DNA from: Polaromonas eurypsychrophila
GTDB lineage: Bacteria; Pseudomonadota; Gammaproteobacteria; Burkholderiales; Burkholderiaceae_C
Length of the DNA: 64,000 nt
Reading direction: 5' to 3'
Assembly: GCF_014641715.1 (NCBI RefSeq)
Contig: NZ_BMIG01000002.1
Span: 186,001-250,000 of the forward strand
Within the stretch, counting starts at the first letter, position 1; every line of letters starts with the position of its first letter. Below are positions 38,717 through 46,940 of this stretch, one piece after another. Below the pieces are notes generated by a model. That model saw only the letters and a list, made by a program, of their open reading frames with translations. It had not been told where the DNA came from and searched no databases. The translations under genes were made by a program, and so were the position numbers.

Positions 38717-40216
38717 TCAGCGCTCCTGCACCGCCCACTGGATCAGGGCATCGAGCGCTGGCCGTGCCGCCCCGGCATTGGGGTGGTTGACCATGCCGAC
38801 GACGATATAACGCGCACCACTGACACCGTTGGCATAACCGGCGACCGCTGTCACGTCGCGCAGCGAGCCGGTCTTGATGAATGCCTGGCCGGCGACATTT
38901 TTCGCGCGTTCGCGCATGGTGGCATCCATGCCGGCAACCGGCAGCGAGTCGAGCAGGTCTTGCGCAACGCGGCTTTGCGCCGCGTGTTGCAGCATCGCCG
39001 CCAGGCTGGTTGCGCTGATGCGCTCGCTGCGGCTCAGGCCGGAGCCGTTGTCCATCACCGGTGCGGGCTGCAAGGGAATCGATTTTTTCCACCAGGCGGC
39101 CAGCGCCGCGCGGCCGGTCCCGGGCGAGGCCTGGTCGAGCTGCCCGCCCTGTCCGGGCCGGCTCAAGCTCAGGAACAGGTGCCGGGCCATCACGTTGTTG
39201 GAGAATTTGTTGACGTCGCGCACGATCTCGCGCAGCGGCAGTGAGGGCGCGTCCAGCCGCAGCGGCGGCTTCTCGCCCGACAGCGTGCCGCGCGCGCGCA
39301 GCAGCGCCAGCTCGGGCGCCGTGGCGTCGCGCACCGTGCCGGTCAGCAGGCCGCCCATGGCGCGCCAGGAGCCCTCGATCGCGCGCGCCGCAAAACTCGC
39401 CGGGTCGGCATAGGCGCTGGGCCAGACACGTTCACCGCAGGCCGCCGAATAACTGCCGGTGAACTGCAGGCGGTTCGGGTTGTCGACGCTGGCGCGCAGC
39501 TCGCTGCGCCAGTCGCCGCAACGCGCCACCCGCGCCAGCGGCACACTGTCGTCGATCACGATGCCGGCCAGCGGCGGCTCCACAGCCACCAGCGCCCGGT
39601 TGTTCAGCGGGTCCGGTGTAAAACGCATGACCAGCGACTTGAAGTTTATAAGCAGCGCGTCGGGGCTGGCGTTGTAGGGCCGCAGCGGCTCGCCATCAAA
39701 CTCACCCGCATCCTGTACCGATGCCTGGAAGGCGCTGCGGTCCAGCACGATGTCACCACGCACAACTTTCACGCCGCTGTACTGGATCTGCGCCAGCAGC
39801 GCCTGCAGGCGCTCGACCACCATCTTGGGGTCGCCGCCGCCGCGCACGATCAGGTTGCCGTGCAACACGCCCTCGGAAATGCTGCCGTCCATCAGCACGC
39901 GGGTGCTCCAGGTGAAGTCAGGGCCCAGCAGGTCCAGCGCCGCGTAGGTGGTCACCAGCTTCATCACCGAAGCCGGGTTCATTGGCTCGCCGGCCCGATG
40001 GGCCAGGCGCGGCGCGGCCTTGCCAGCGGCGTCCATCACCAGCAGCGTGACGGCATCCGTCGGCACCTGGGCGCGGGTCAAAGCCTGGCTGATCGCCGCC
40101 GGCAGCACCGCTTTGGCGGATTTTGCGGCCGGGGTCTTCTGGGCCAGCGCCCACGCCGGCAGCAGGGCCAGGGCAGCGGCCAGCAGCAGCCGGGCGGGAA
40201 GGGGATTCACAAACAT
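38717..40216 (-). CDS. dacB: D-alanyl-D-alanine carboxypeptidase/endopeptidase (PBP4 type)
   Basis: This 499-residue exported penicillin-binding protein trims peptidoglycan peptides and cleaves cross-links in the periplasm. A signal peptide is present (LLLAAALALLPAWALAQ). The serine motif SVMK has nucleophile Ser83. The SxN motif is in KFSNNVMARHL, and KTG occurs in FIKTGSLRDVTAVAGYA. The long insertion between the first two motifs is diagnostic of class C PBP4. It is transcribed leftward and divergent from the EamA transporter gene, with about 55 bases between them. Confidence 0.95.
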   Translation of the reverse strand: MFVNPLPARLLLAAALALLPAWALAQKTPAAKSAKAVLPAAISQALTRAQVPTDAVTLLVMDAAGKAAPRLAHRAGEPMNPASVMKLVTTYAALDLLGPDFTWSTRVLMDGSISEGVLHGNLIVRGGGDPKMVVERLQALLAQIQYSGVKVVRGDIVLDRSAFQASVQDAGEFDGEPLRPYNASPDALLINFKSLVMRFTPDPLNNRALVAVEPPLAGIVIDDSVPLARVARCGDWRSELRASVDNPNRLQFTGSYSAACGERVWPSAYADPASFAARAIEGSWRAMGGLLTGTVRDATAPELALLRARGTLSGEKPPLRLDAPSLPLREIVRDVNKFSNNVMARHLFLSLSRPGQGGQLDQASPGTGRAALAAWWKKSIPLQPAPVMDNGSGLSRSERISATSLAAMLQHAAQSRVAQDLLDSLPVAGMDATMRERAKNVAGQAFIKTGSLRDVTAVAGYANGVSGARYIVVGMVNHPNAGAARPALDALIQWAVQER

Positions 40217-40271
40217 CGACTGATTATCCGTGCGAGGGCTGCTCCCGGCCGCTTGCCCGGATAATCAGGAC

Positions 40272-41291
40272 ATGCGTTTTTCCCCCAAGACCGTGGGCGT
40301 GCTGGCCGCCGTCGTGACGGTGGCCATCTGGACCTCCTTCATCGTGATTGCCCGCGCCACCGCGCACCGCGGCCTGACCCCGCTGGACATCTGCCTGCTG
40401 CGTTTTGCTGGCGCCGCACTGGTGCTGCTGCCCTGGGGCGCCTGGCTGGTGTGGAAGCGCGCGCGTGACAGCGCCCCCGGCCTGGCCCCGCCGAGCTGGC
40501 TGGGGCTGTCGCCGCTGGGTTTCAAACTGACCGCGCTGATCGGTTTGGTGGGCGGCATCGCTTATGCCTGCCTGGCCTACAGCGGCTTTTATTTCGCACC
40601 GGCCGCGCATGCCTCGGTGCTGCTGCCCGGCACCTTGCCGCTGAGTACCACGCTGATGGCGGTGCTGATCCTGAAAGACCGCGTGACGCCGGTGCGGGCC
40701 ATCGGGCTGGGCCTGATTTTTCTCGGCGACGTGCTGGTCGGCGGCGCCAGCCTGCTGCGCGCCTGGCTGGAGCCTGGCAGCGAGGTGTGGAAGGGCGACC
40801 TGCTGTTTCTGGGCGCGTCCACCTGCTGGGCCGTGTACTCGGTGCTGGTGCGCAAACACGCGCTGCAAGCGGTGCAGGCGACAATTGCGATCAGCGTGTT
40901 TGCCTTTGTGACCTATGTGCCGGTCTATGGCCTGCTGGTGTTCAGCGGCGCGCTGGCCACGCAGCTCACCACCGCGCCCTGGAGCGAAATCATTTTCCAG
41001 GTGGTGTTCCAGGGCATGGGCTCGGTAGTGATTTCCGGCATCACCTTCACCAAGATGGTCCAGCATTTCGGGCCGGTGCGTTCAACCATGATCACCGCCG
41101 TGGTGCCCGGCCTGTCGGCACTCGGCGCGGTGATGTTCCTCGGCGAGCCGCTGCACTGGAATTTGCTGGCGGGGCTGGCGCTGGTGACGGTGGGCATTGT
41201 GTTTGGGGTGCGCATGCAAGCGCAGCGTCCACCGGCAGTCGCTCCTGATTTGATAGCTGGTGACGCCCGCTCCACAAGGGCCAAGGCCTGA
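40272..41291 (+). CDS. EamA/DMT-family membrane transporter
   Basis: The start at 40272 (MRFSPKTVGVLAAVVTVAIW) gives 339 residues with ten hydrophobic helices arranged as two EamA repeats (about 10-150 and 180-320). Glycine/proline-rich turns such as LPGTLPLSTTLMAVL and VPGLSALGAVMFLGEPL are typical of RhaT/YdcZ-type metabolite exporters. The last 20 residues (VAPDLIAGDARSTRAKA) and the stop codon come from a family-A repeat. The substrate is unknown. tsaB begins 15 bases downstream on the same strand. Confidence 0.87.
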   Translation: MRFSPKTVGVLAAVVTVAIWTSFIVIARATAHRGLTPLDICLLRFAGAALVLLPWGAWLVWKRARDSAPGLAPPSWLGLSPLGFKLTALIGLVGGIAYACLAYSGFYFAPAAHASVLLPGTLPLSTTLMAVLILKDRVTPVRAIGLGLIFLGDVLVGGASLLRAWLEPGSEVWKGDLLFLGASTCWAVYSVLVRKHALQAVQATIAISVFAFVTYVPVYGLLVFSGALATQLTTAPWSEIIFQVVFQGMGSVVISGITFTKMVQHFGPVRSTMITAVVPGLSALGAVMFLGEPLHWNLLAGLALVTVGIVFGVRMQAQRPPAVAPDLIAGDARSTRAKA

Positions 41292-41295
41292 TTTG
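41242..41295 (-). repeat. Family-A repeat supplying the 3' end of an EamA gene
   Basis: ctcctgatttGATAGCtggtgacgccc, tccacaAGGGCcaaGGCCTgatttga. The TGA stop of the transporter is within the repeat. Confidence 0.65.
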
Positions 41296-41306
41296 ACTGT
41301 GAATCC

Positions 41307-42023
41307 ATGAAACTCCTGGCTTTTGATACCAGCACCGAAGTACTGTCGGTGGCGCTCACCGATGGCACGCAGGTGTGGCAGCACACCGGGCCGGGCGCAG
41401 CGCAGGCGTCCAGTGCGCTGATTCCGTCCATCCTGGACCTGCTCATGCAAGCCGGGCTGGCGCTGGCGGAACTGGACGCACTGGTGTTCGGCCGCGGGCC
41501 GGGCTCCTTCACCGGTCTGCGCACGGCGTGTTCTGTGGCGCAGGGTCTGGCGCTGGGCGCAAAGCTGCCGGTGCTGCCGCTGGACACCTTGCTGGCGGTT
41601 GCCGAAGAAGCGCGCTTCCGGCATCAGCCCGAGGCGCAGGCGCTGCAGCTCACAGCGCTGCTGGATGCGCGCATGGACGAGATGTATGTGCAGCGCTTTG
41701 CCTGGGCGGCGGGCGCCTGGGCGGCGCTGGATGACTGCACGCTGCGCCGGCCGGACGACTTTGTGCCGGGCGCGGCAAACCTGCTGGCCGGCAATGTGTT
41801 CAAGGTTTATGCAGGCCGCTTGCCGGTCTGGCCAGCGTCGCAGTGTGTCCAAGCCCTGCCCACGGCCAGCGCCATGCTGCGGCTGGCGCCGGCGCTGCTG
41901 GCGGCCGGGCACAGCGTGGACGCGGCGCAGGCGCTGCCGCTGTATGTGCGCGATAAAGTAGCATTGACCACCGAAGAGCGCGCACAGGTCAAGGCCCAGG
42001 CTGCGCTCGCCTCCCCATCATGA
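41307..42023 (+). CDS. tsaB: tRNA threonylcarbamoyladenosine biosynthesis protein TsaB
   Basis: TsaB is the non-catalytic ASKHA partner that dimerises with TsaD to place the threonylcarbamoyl group on A37 of tRNA. The 238 residues begin MKLLAFDTSTEVLSVAL and contain VFGRGPGSFTGLRTACSVAQGLALG, the diagnostic motif. It overlaps rimI by four bases (ATGA), and rimI overlaps the glycosylase gene, so the three form one operon. TsaC, the first enzyme of the same pathway, is encoded at 8339. Confidence 0.95.
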   Translation: MKLLAFDTSTEVLSVALTDGTQVWQHTGPGAAQASSALIPSILDLLMQAGLALAELDALVFGRGPGSFTGLRTACSVAQGLALGAKLPVLPLDTLLAVAEEARFRHQPEAQALQLTALLDARMDEMYVQRFAWAAGAWAALDDCTLRRPDDFVPGAANLLAGNVFKVYAGRLPVWPASQCVQALPTASAMLRLAPALLAAGHSVDAAQALPLYVRDKVALTTEERAQVKAQAALASPS

Positions 42024-42502
42024 ACGCTGTTCTCCAACCCATCGAAGCCCGTTTTGAACCGATGACCGCCTCATGGTTCGAGGCGGTGTTGCGAGTGGAG
42101 CAAAGCGCCTACGACCACCCTTGGAGCCGGGGCAACTTCAGCGACTCGCTGAACGCCGGTTACGAGGCGCAAGTGCTGGCCGCCGGGCCAGAAGGCGCAA
42201 GCGAGCTGCTCGGTTATTTTGTGGCGATGAAAGGTGTGGACGAAGTGCATCTGCTCAACATCACCGTCGCACCCGACCACCAGCACCAGGGCTGGGCCCG
42301 CGTGATGCTCGATGCGCTGGTGCTCTGGTCACGCGGCCAGGGCGCCTTGTGGCTGTGGCTGGAAGTGCGCGTGAGCAACGAGCGCGCGCGCGCCGTGTAC
42401 GAGCATTACGGTTTTCGCCATGTCGGCACGCGCCGCCAGTATTACCCGGCAGCCGAGGGTCAGCGCGAAGACGCGGTGGTCATGAGCCTGGGCCTGTCAT
42501 GA
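42020..42502 (+). CDS. rimI: Ribosomal protein S18-alanine N-acetyltransferase
   Basis: RimI is a 160-residue GNAT enzyme that acetylates the N terminus of ribosomal protein S18. The acetyl-CoA binding segment is LLNITVAPDHQHQGWARVMLDAL, and the C-terminal EVRVSNERARAVYEHYGFRHVGTRRQYYPA is characteristic of RimI. The tsaB-rimI pair is conserved widely in bacteria. Note the Q-x-x-G-W-A pocket where Q-x-x-G-x-G/A is usual. Both ends overlap neighbouring genes. Confidence 0.94.
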   Translation: MNAVLQPIEARFEPMTASWFEAVLRVEQSAYDHPWSRGNFSDSLNAGYEAQVLAAGPEGASELLGYFVAMKGVDEVHLLNITVAPDHQHQGWARVMLDALVLWSRGQGALWLWLEVRVSNERARAVYEHYGFRHVGTRRQYYPAAEGQREDAVVMSLGLS

Positions 42503-43401
42503 GCCTGGACCTCGACAAACGCCAGCGCGCCATGCTGCGCGAGATGGGTGTGCGCATCTGGCAAGCGCCGCCTGCAACGGCTGTACCGGACGTTTTGGCC
42601 GCTATGGATTCAGCAGCTGTTCCCGCGCGTCCCCCAAGGGCTGAGGCCCGATTTGATGCTGAACTCCGGCGCCCCCAGGTTGCCGCCGCCCGCGCGCCTC
42701 AGCCCGCGCCCACCGTGGCACGCGCCCCCGCAGCCCCTGCGGCCGGCCTGGAGCCGCGCCCCGCAGGCATTGAGCTGATGGCCTGGCCGGCGCTGCAGTT
42801 CGCCGTTGCCGGCTGCCGCGCCTGCGCGCTGTGCACCAACCGCAAGCACACCGTGTTTGGCGTTGGCCCGCATTCCGGTCAGGCGGGTGAGGCCGCACCG
42901 GCCGTGGACTGGCTGGTCGTCGGCGAGGCGCCCGGTGAAAACGAGGACATCGCCGGCGAGCCCTTTGTCGGCCAGGCCGGCAAACTGCTCGACAACATGC
43001 TGCTGGCCATTGGGCTGCAGCGCGGCAATGACGACGCAGCGCGGCCCGGCGTGGCCCGGAACATCTTCATCACCAATGTGCTCAAATGCCGGCCGCCCGC
43101 GAACCGCAACCCCGACCCCACCGAGATCGCACAGTGCGAGCCCTATTTGAAACGCCAGGTCGAATTGCTGCAGCCGAAAATGATTCTTGCGCTGGGCAAA
43201 TTTGCGGCGCAGTCGCTGCTGCAGGACAGTGTGCCCGAGGTGCAGAAAATCCCGCTCGGCAAACTGCGCGGCCAGGTGCACCGCTACCTCGGCGTGCCAG
43301 TGGTGGTCAGTTACCACCCGGCCTATTTGCTGCGCAGCCTGGGCGACAAGGCCAAGGCCTGGGACGATTTGTGTCTCGCCATGTCTGAATTCAAGCGTTG
43401 A
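42499..43401 (+). CDS. Uracil-DNA glycosylase, family 4 (iron-sulfur)
   Basis: The 300-residue enzyme removes uracil from DNA. The catalytic domain begins with the iron-sulfur cysteine pair GCRACALC; motif GEAPGENEDIAGEPFVGQAGKLLD is the active site, and YHPAYLLRS the second conserved motif. Later cysteines (LKCRPP, QCEPYLKRQ) complete the cluster. The N-terminal ~95 residues are a low-complexity Ala/Pro/Arg region, part of which (AMDSAAVPARPPRAEARFDA) is encoded by a family-A repeat at 42601-42656. The ATG overlaps the rimI stop. A second UDG-superfamily protein is encoded at 45420. Confidence 0.93.
   Translation: MSLDLDKRQRAMLREMGVRIWQAPPATAVPDVLAAMDSAAVPARPPRAEARFDAELRRPQVAAARAPQPAPTVARAPAAPAAGLEPRPAGIELMAWPALQFAVAGCRACALCTNRKHTVFGVGPHSGQAGEAAPAVDWLVVGEAPGENEDIAGEPFVGQAGKLLDNMLLAIGLQRGNDDAARPGVARNIFITNVLKCRPPANRNPDPTEIAQCEPYLKRQVELLQPKMILALGKFAAQSLLQDSVPEVQKIPLGKLRGQVHRYLGVPVVVSYHPAYLLRSLGDKAKAWDDLCLAMSEFKR
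42601..42656 (-). repeat. Family-A repeat in frame inside the family-4 UDG gene
   Basis: GCTATGgattcAGCAGCtgttcccgcgcg, cccccaAGGGCTgAGGCCCgatttg: both arms of the consensus are well preserved and are translated in the flexible N-terminal linker. Confidence 0.7.
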
Positions 43402-43409
43402 CCGAAGTG

Positions 43410-43500
43410 TCATTGCGGACCTGATCCGCAATCCATGCTGCGATGACCCCTCAGGCTGCGTGATGCTTGCATGGATCCCGAATCAGATCCGGGATGAAAA
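43410..43500. repeat. Short GATCC-type inverted repeat pair
   Basis: tgcggacctgatccgcaatccatgc and gcatggatcccgaatcagatccggg form nested palindromes between the UDG gene and the EamA gene; a related gcatggatccc-type unit (ggatcccggatcaagtcccgg) occurs at 12606-12630 next to metH. The right arm supplies the last codons and stop (FSSRI) of the EamA gene. Confidence 0.5.
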
Positions 43501-44376
43501 ACCTGCGCGCGTGGGCACCAACACCGACCCAATCGCGACGACCATCAGCACGACGGCGGCCCAGTCCTGCCAGTGCAGCACCTCGCCCAGGCCCAGCGCG
43601 CCGGAGAACATGCCCAGAATCGGAATCATCATCACACTCAGCGACGAAGCCACCGGCGGCAGGCTGCGCGCCAGGAAGTACCAGGCGGCGTGCGCAAAAC
43701 CAAAAATCAGCACCGCGTTGTAGCCGATCGACCACCAGGTGGCGGCGCCTGGCACTTTCCACTGCGGCACTTCAAACAGCAGGGCAAGCACGCTGAGCAC
43801 CACCGCGGTCATGGCCGTCATCCAGAAGGAAATGGTCAGCGTGGCCACCGGCATGGTGGTATTGCGCAGCTTGTGTGTGCCCAGCGCCCAGGTCGCTGCG
43901 CCGATCAGCGCGCACAACACGGCCAGCGGCGCGCCGCTGAGGTTGGTCAGCTCGTGCCACAGCAACAGCGACACACCAAGCGCCGCCGCGCCCACGCCAA
44001 CCCAGCTGCGCGCCGTCAGCGTGTTGCCAAAAAACCAGGCGCCCAGCAGCGCTGAAAAAATCGGCATGGTGTAGCCGAGGATGGCGGCGCGGCCGCTGCT
44101 CAGGTGCTTGAGCGCAACGATGATCAGCGCATGCCAGACAAACATGTTGGCGAACGCCAGCCAGAACAGCTCGCGGAACTTGTCGCGCGGCACAACAAAC
44201 GGCACCTTCATCACCACCATGGCCAGGCCCAGCACCGGCAGCCCCAGCCAGATCGACAGCGCGCGAAAGGTCAAAGGTGGAAAGTCGGCGATGCCCAGCT
44301 TCATGACCGGCCAGTTGAAGCCCCAGGCCAATGTCAGCAGGACAAGAATGATGAGTTGTTGGCGGCTCAGTTGCAT
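43483..44376 (-). CDS. EamA/DMT-family membrane transporter
   Basis: The 297-residue protein has ten hydrophobic helices in two EamA repeats. The first begins IILVLLTLAWGFNWPVMKLGI, and the second-repeat turn is SLSVMMIPILGMFSGALGLGEVLHW. It is convergent with the glycosylase gene and divergent from pyrF. The final residues derive from a short inverted repeat. The transported compound is unknown. Confidence 0.87.
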   Translation of the reverse strand: MQLSRQQLIILVLLTLAWGFNWPVMKLGIADFPPLTFRALSIWLGLPVLGLAMVVMKVPFVVPRDKFRELFWLAFANMFVWHALIIVALKHLSSGRAAILGYTMPIFSALLGAWFFGNTLTARSWVGVGAAALGVSLLLWHELTNLSGAPLAVLCALIGAATWALGTHKLRNTTMPVATLTISFWMTAMTAVVLSVLALLFEVPQWKVPGAATWWSIGYNAVLIFGFAHAAWYFLARSLPPVASSLSVMMIPILGMFSGALGLGEVLHWQDWAAVVLMVVAIGSVLVPTRAGFSSRI

Positions 44377-44445
44377 TTGGGTGACGCAGGAAGGTGGGAG
44401 GTAGCTCTATTGTCAGCGACGGTAGGAGGGGATGTCTTGTCAAGC

Positions 44446-44532
44446 AGGGGCCGCGGGTCCGGCTCCGCCGGCCCTCAAGCGCAGCGCCTCCTCGGGGGCA
44501 GAGAGCTACACGCAGTGAGCGAACGTGGGGGC
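44446..44532 (+). repeat. Family-B repeat upstream of pyrF (copy 7)
   Basis: GGGCCGCGGGTCCGGCTCC, gccggccctcaagcgcagc, gcctcctcgggggcagagagc, tacacgcagtgagcgaacgtgggggcc. It ends 13 bases before the pyrF ATG and so forms most of the pyrF leader. Confidence 0.75.
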
Positions 44533-44545
44533 CTTAAAATACATC

Positions 44546-45370
44546 ATGACTTTTCTCGAGATGCTGGGCGCGGCAGAGCGCCAGAACCAATCGATGCTCT
44601 GCGTGGGGCTGGACCCGGACCCGCTGAAGTTCCCCGGCCGTTACAAGGGCGACTCGAACAAGATCTACGACTTTTGCGCTGCGATTGTCGACGCCACGGC
44701 CGATTTGTCGATTGCCTTCAAGCCGCAGATCGCCTACTTCGCCGCGCACCGCGCCGAAGGCCAGCTTGAGCGTCTGATGGAACACATGCGCCGTGTGGCG
44801 CCGCAAGTGCCCATCATCCTGGACGCCAAGCGCGGTGACATCGGCAGCACCGCCGAGCAATACGCCATCGAAGCTTTCGAGCGTTACGGCGCCGACGCGG
44901 TGACGCTGTCGCCCTTCATGGGTTTTGATTCGGTCGCGCCTTATTTGAAACACGAGGGCAAAGGCGCTTTCCTGCTGTGCCGCACCTCCAATCCCGGCGG
45001 GGATGATTTGCAGAACCAGCGTTTTGCCTCAATCGAGGGCCAGCCCCTGCTGTACGAGCATGTGGCGCGCCTGGCGCAGGGCCCGTGGAACCTCAATGGC
45101 CAACTCGGCCTGGTGGTCGGCGCGACCTACCCGGCCGAAATCGAGCGCGTGCGTTTGGTGGCTCCGACCTTGCCACTGCTGATTCCCGGCGTCGGCGCAC
45201 AGGGCGGCGATGCGGTGGCCACGGTCAAAGCCGGCTGGCGACCCGGTGCGCCCATCATCGTCAATTCGTCGCGCTCCATCATTTATGCGTCCTCGGGCGA
45301 CGACTTCGCCGAAGCGGCGCGGCGTGAGGCGATGCGGACACGGGATCTGCTGCAGGCGGCACGCGCCTGA
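44546..45370 (+). CDS. pyrF: Orotidine 5'-phosphate decarboxylase (long subfamily)
   Basis: PyrF makes UMP, the last step of de novo pyrimidine synthesis. The start at 44546 (MTFLEMLGAAERQNQSMLCVGLDPDP) gives 274 residues, the longer type-2 OMPDC. The catalytic array is IILDAKRGDIGSTAEQYA, with the Asp-Lys-x-x-Asp motif. VGATYPAEIERVRLVAP and LIPGVGAQGGD form the phosphate-binding end of the barrel. It is a single gene, convergent with the UdgX-fusion gene. Confidence 0.96.
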   Translation: MTFLEMLGAAERQNQSMLCVGLDPDPLKFPGRYKGDSNKIYDFCAAIVDATADLSIAFKPQIAYFAAHRAEGQLERLMEHMRRVAPQVPIILDAKRGDIGSTAEQYAIEAFERYGADAVTLSPFMGFDSVAPYLKHEGKGAFLLCRTSNPGGDDLQNQRFASIEGQPLLYEHVARLAQGPWNLNGQLGLVVGATYPAEIERVRLVAPTLPLLIPGVGAQGGDAVATVKAGWRPGAPIIVNSSRSIIYASSGDDFAEAARREAMRTRDLLQAARA

Positions 45371-45373
45371 GTT

Positions 45374-45428
45374 TTCAGGCCTTTTGCGGACTCGGCCCAT
45401 GCCGGACGGCGCTGGACCGCTATTGAAT
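45374..45428 (+). repeat. Family-A repeat between pyrF and the UdgX-fusion gene
   Basis: ttttcaGGCCttttgcggactcggccc, then ggaccGCTATTgaatgtcaag. It overlaps the last codons of the convergent UdgX-fusion gene, encoding the C-terminal DLDIQ. Confidence 0.55.
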
Positions 45429-46940
45429 GTCAAGGTCGGCCAGCCAGGCGGCGTACGCGGCCTCGCGTTCCTCGGCCGGCAAACGCAGCAGTGCCGAAGG
45501 ATGCAGGGTCACCAGCACTTTGCGGCCATCGTCACGTTCAAAAACCTGACCGCGGTTGGCCATCACCGGCACGGCCCGGCCCAGCAAGGAACGCGCGGCG
45601 GTGGCGCCCAGCGCAACCAGCAGGCGCGGTTGCACCATGGCGATTTCGTCGTCCAGCCAGTGCTGGCAGGCAGCGGCTTCGCGCTGCGTCGGTGTCTTGT
45701 GGATGCGGCGCTTGCCGCGCAACTCGTACTTGAAGTGTTTGACGGCGTTGGAGACAAACACTTCGCCGCGCTGGATGCCAAGTTCGTCGAAAGCCCGGTC
45801 CAGCAGTTGGCCGGCGGGGCCGACAAAAGGCCGGCCCTGCAGGTCCTCCTGGTCGCCGGGTTGCTCGCCGACAAACATCAGATGGGCGTGCAGCGGCCCC
45901 TCACCGCAGACGGCCTGGGTGGCGCAGGCGCCTATGGGGCATTCTCGGCAATGCTTGGTCAGGTCGCGCAGCGTCGGCAGTGAGCGCACCGCGCTGCCAT
46001 CATGGACATCGATGGCGGCAACGGCCACCGGCAGCACCCTGATGGACGGCATGCGCCTGGCCAGCGCGGCAGGAACTTGTTCGACCATGTTGGCATTGCT
46101 CTTGTGTGCGCCGGCGGCCAGCGGCGCGATCAGCACGGCCTCGGGCAGGTTGTGCCAGTACTTGCGCGGCATTTCCTTTTGCATCATCTTCATCTTCAGT
46201 CGCGCCGGGTTGAAGATGTTTTCGTAATAGGTGAGCCAGAGCTTTTCGCCGGCGTCCGGCGGCGGCGCGTCGCTCTTGCTGGCACCGGGTCCAAACGTGA
46301 GTTGCGCGCCATCCCACTGGATGCTGCGCTCCGGTGTCAGCACGGCCCAGCGCATCTGCGTGAAGCGGCGCGCAAAAAACGGCGCAATCGCCTCGACGAT
46401 GTGGTGCTCCGGCTCAAACCAGGCCACATGCAATGGCCCGCCTTCAGGGTTGTTGCGGAAGGTCTCGTCCTGCACCGTGCGGAAACGCACAAAGGCCTTC
46501 ATCTTGTGTTTGTCGCGGCGCACCGCCTGCGCCATCTGCTGAGCCTTCACCCGGTCTGCATCCAGCGGGTCGTGCCGCAGGCCCGGCTCGTGCACCAGGC
46601 GCCACAGGATGCGGTAGAGCAAACCGAAGCGATTCGGATCGCTGTGCAGGATGGCGGTTTCGCAAAGAGTGACAAATTCGGGTGGCACGCTTACCGGCGG
46701 TGCGTCGCTGAAGGCCGCCTTGTGAATGGCGGTGGTGGCCTCGACGACGCCTGCGATACCGGCGGAGAACAGGTCCTGCACTGGCGTGTCACTGCTGTGC
46801 CAGCTGACCTGTTCGGGCAGCATCTGCAGCGCCAGCAGCGAACGCGCGGCGCGCCGGAAGCCTTCGAGGTCGGCCGGGCCCTGCAGGGTCACCGGCAACA
46901 GGGCCTGCGGGAAAAGATCGTTTGTCAGCGGGTCATTCAT
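45420..46940 (-). CDS. UdgX-type uracil-DNA-binding protein fused to a DUF4130-like N-terminal domain
   Basis: About 506 residues (an alternative ATG at 46949 adds three). The first ~270 residues are the helical domain usually paired with repair radical SAM proteins (AFVRFRTVQDE, VAWFEPEHHIVEAIAPFFARRF, MPRKYWHNLPEA). The C-terminal ~190 residues are an iron-sulfur UDG domain: CREC and further cysteines, GEQPGDQEDLQGRPFVGPAGQLLD, and RGKRRIHKTP. The KRRIH loop and the Q in GEQPG are hallmarks of UdgX, where that histidine (residue 417, numbered from the ATG at 46949) forms a covalent bond to abasic DNA after uracil removal. The start overlaps the radical SAM stop (TGATG), so the pair is translationally coupled and under LexA control. 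Confidence 0.88.
   Translation of the reverse strand: MNDPLTNDLFPQALLPVTLQGPADLEGFRRAARSLLALQMLPEQVSWHSSDTPVQDLFSAGIAGVVEATTAIHKAAFSDAPPVSVPPEFVTLCETAILHSDPNRFGLLYRILWRLVHEPGLRHDPLDADRVKAQQMAQAVRRDKHKMKAFVRFRTVQDETFRNNPEGGPLHVAWFEPEHHIVEAIAPFFARRFTQMRWAVLTPERSIQWDGAQLTFGPGASKSDAPPPDAGEKLWLTYYENIFNPARLKMKMMQKEMPRKYWHNLPEAVLIAPLAAGAHKSNANMVEQVPAALARRMPSIRVLPVAVAAIDVHDGSAVRSLPTLRDLTKHCRECPIGACATQAVCGEGPLHAHLMFVGEQPGDQEDLQGRPFVGPAGQLLDRAFDELGIQRGEVFVSNAVKHFKYELRGKRRIHKTPTQREAAACQHWLDDEIAMVQPRLLVALGATAARSLLGRAVPVMANRGQVFERDDGRKVLVTLHPSALLRLPAEEREAAYAAWLADLDIQ

Noticed and set aside
42499..46940. Functional link between pyrF and the two flanking UDG-superfamily genes
   Set aside because: pyrF is on its own transcription unit, and the glycosylase gene belongs to the conserved tsaB-rimI operon, so the proximity looks incidental.
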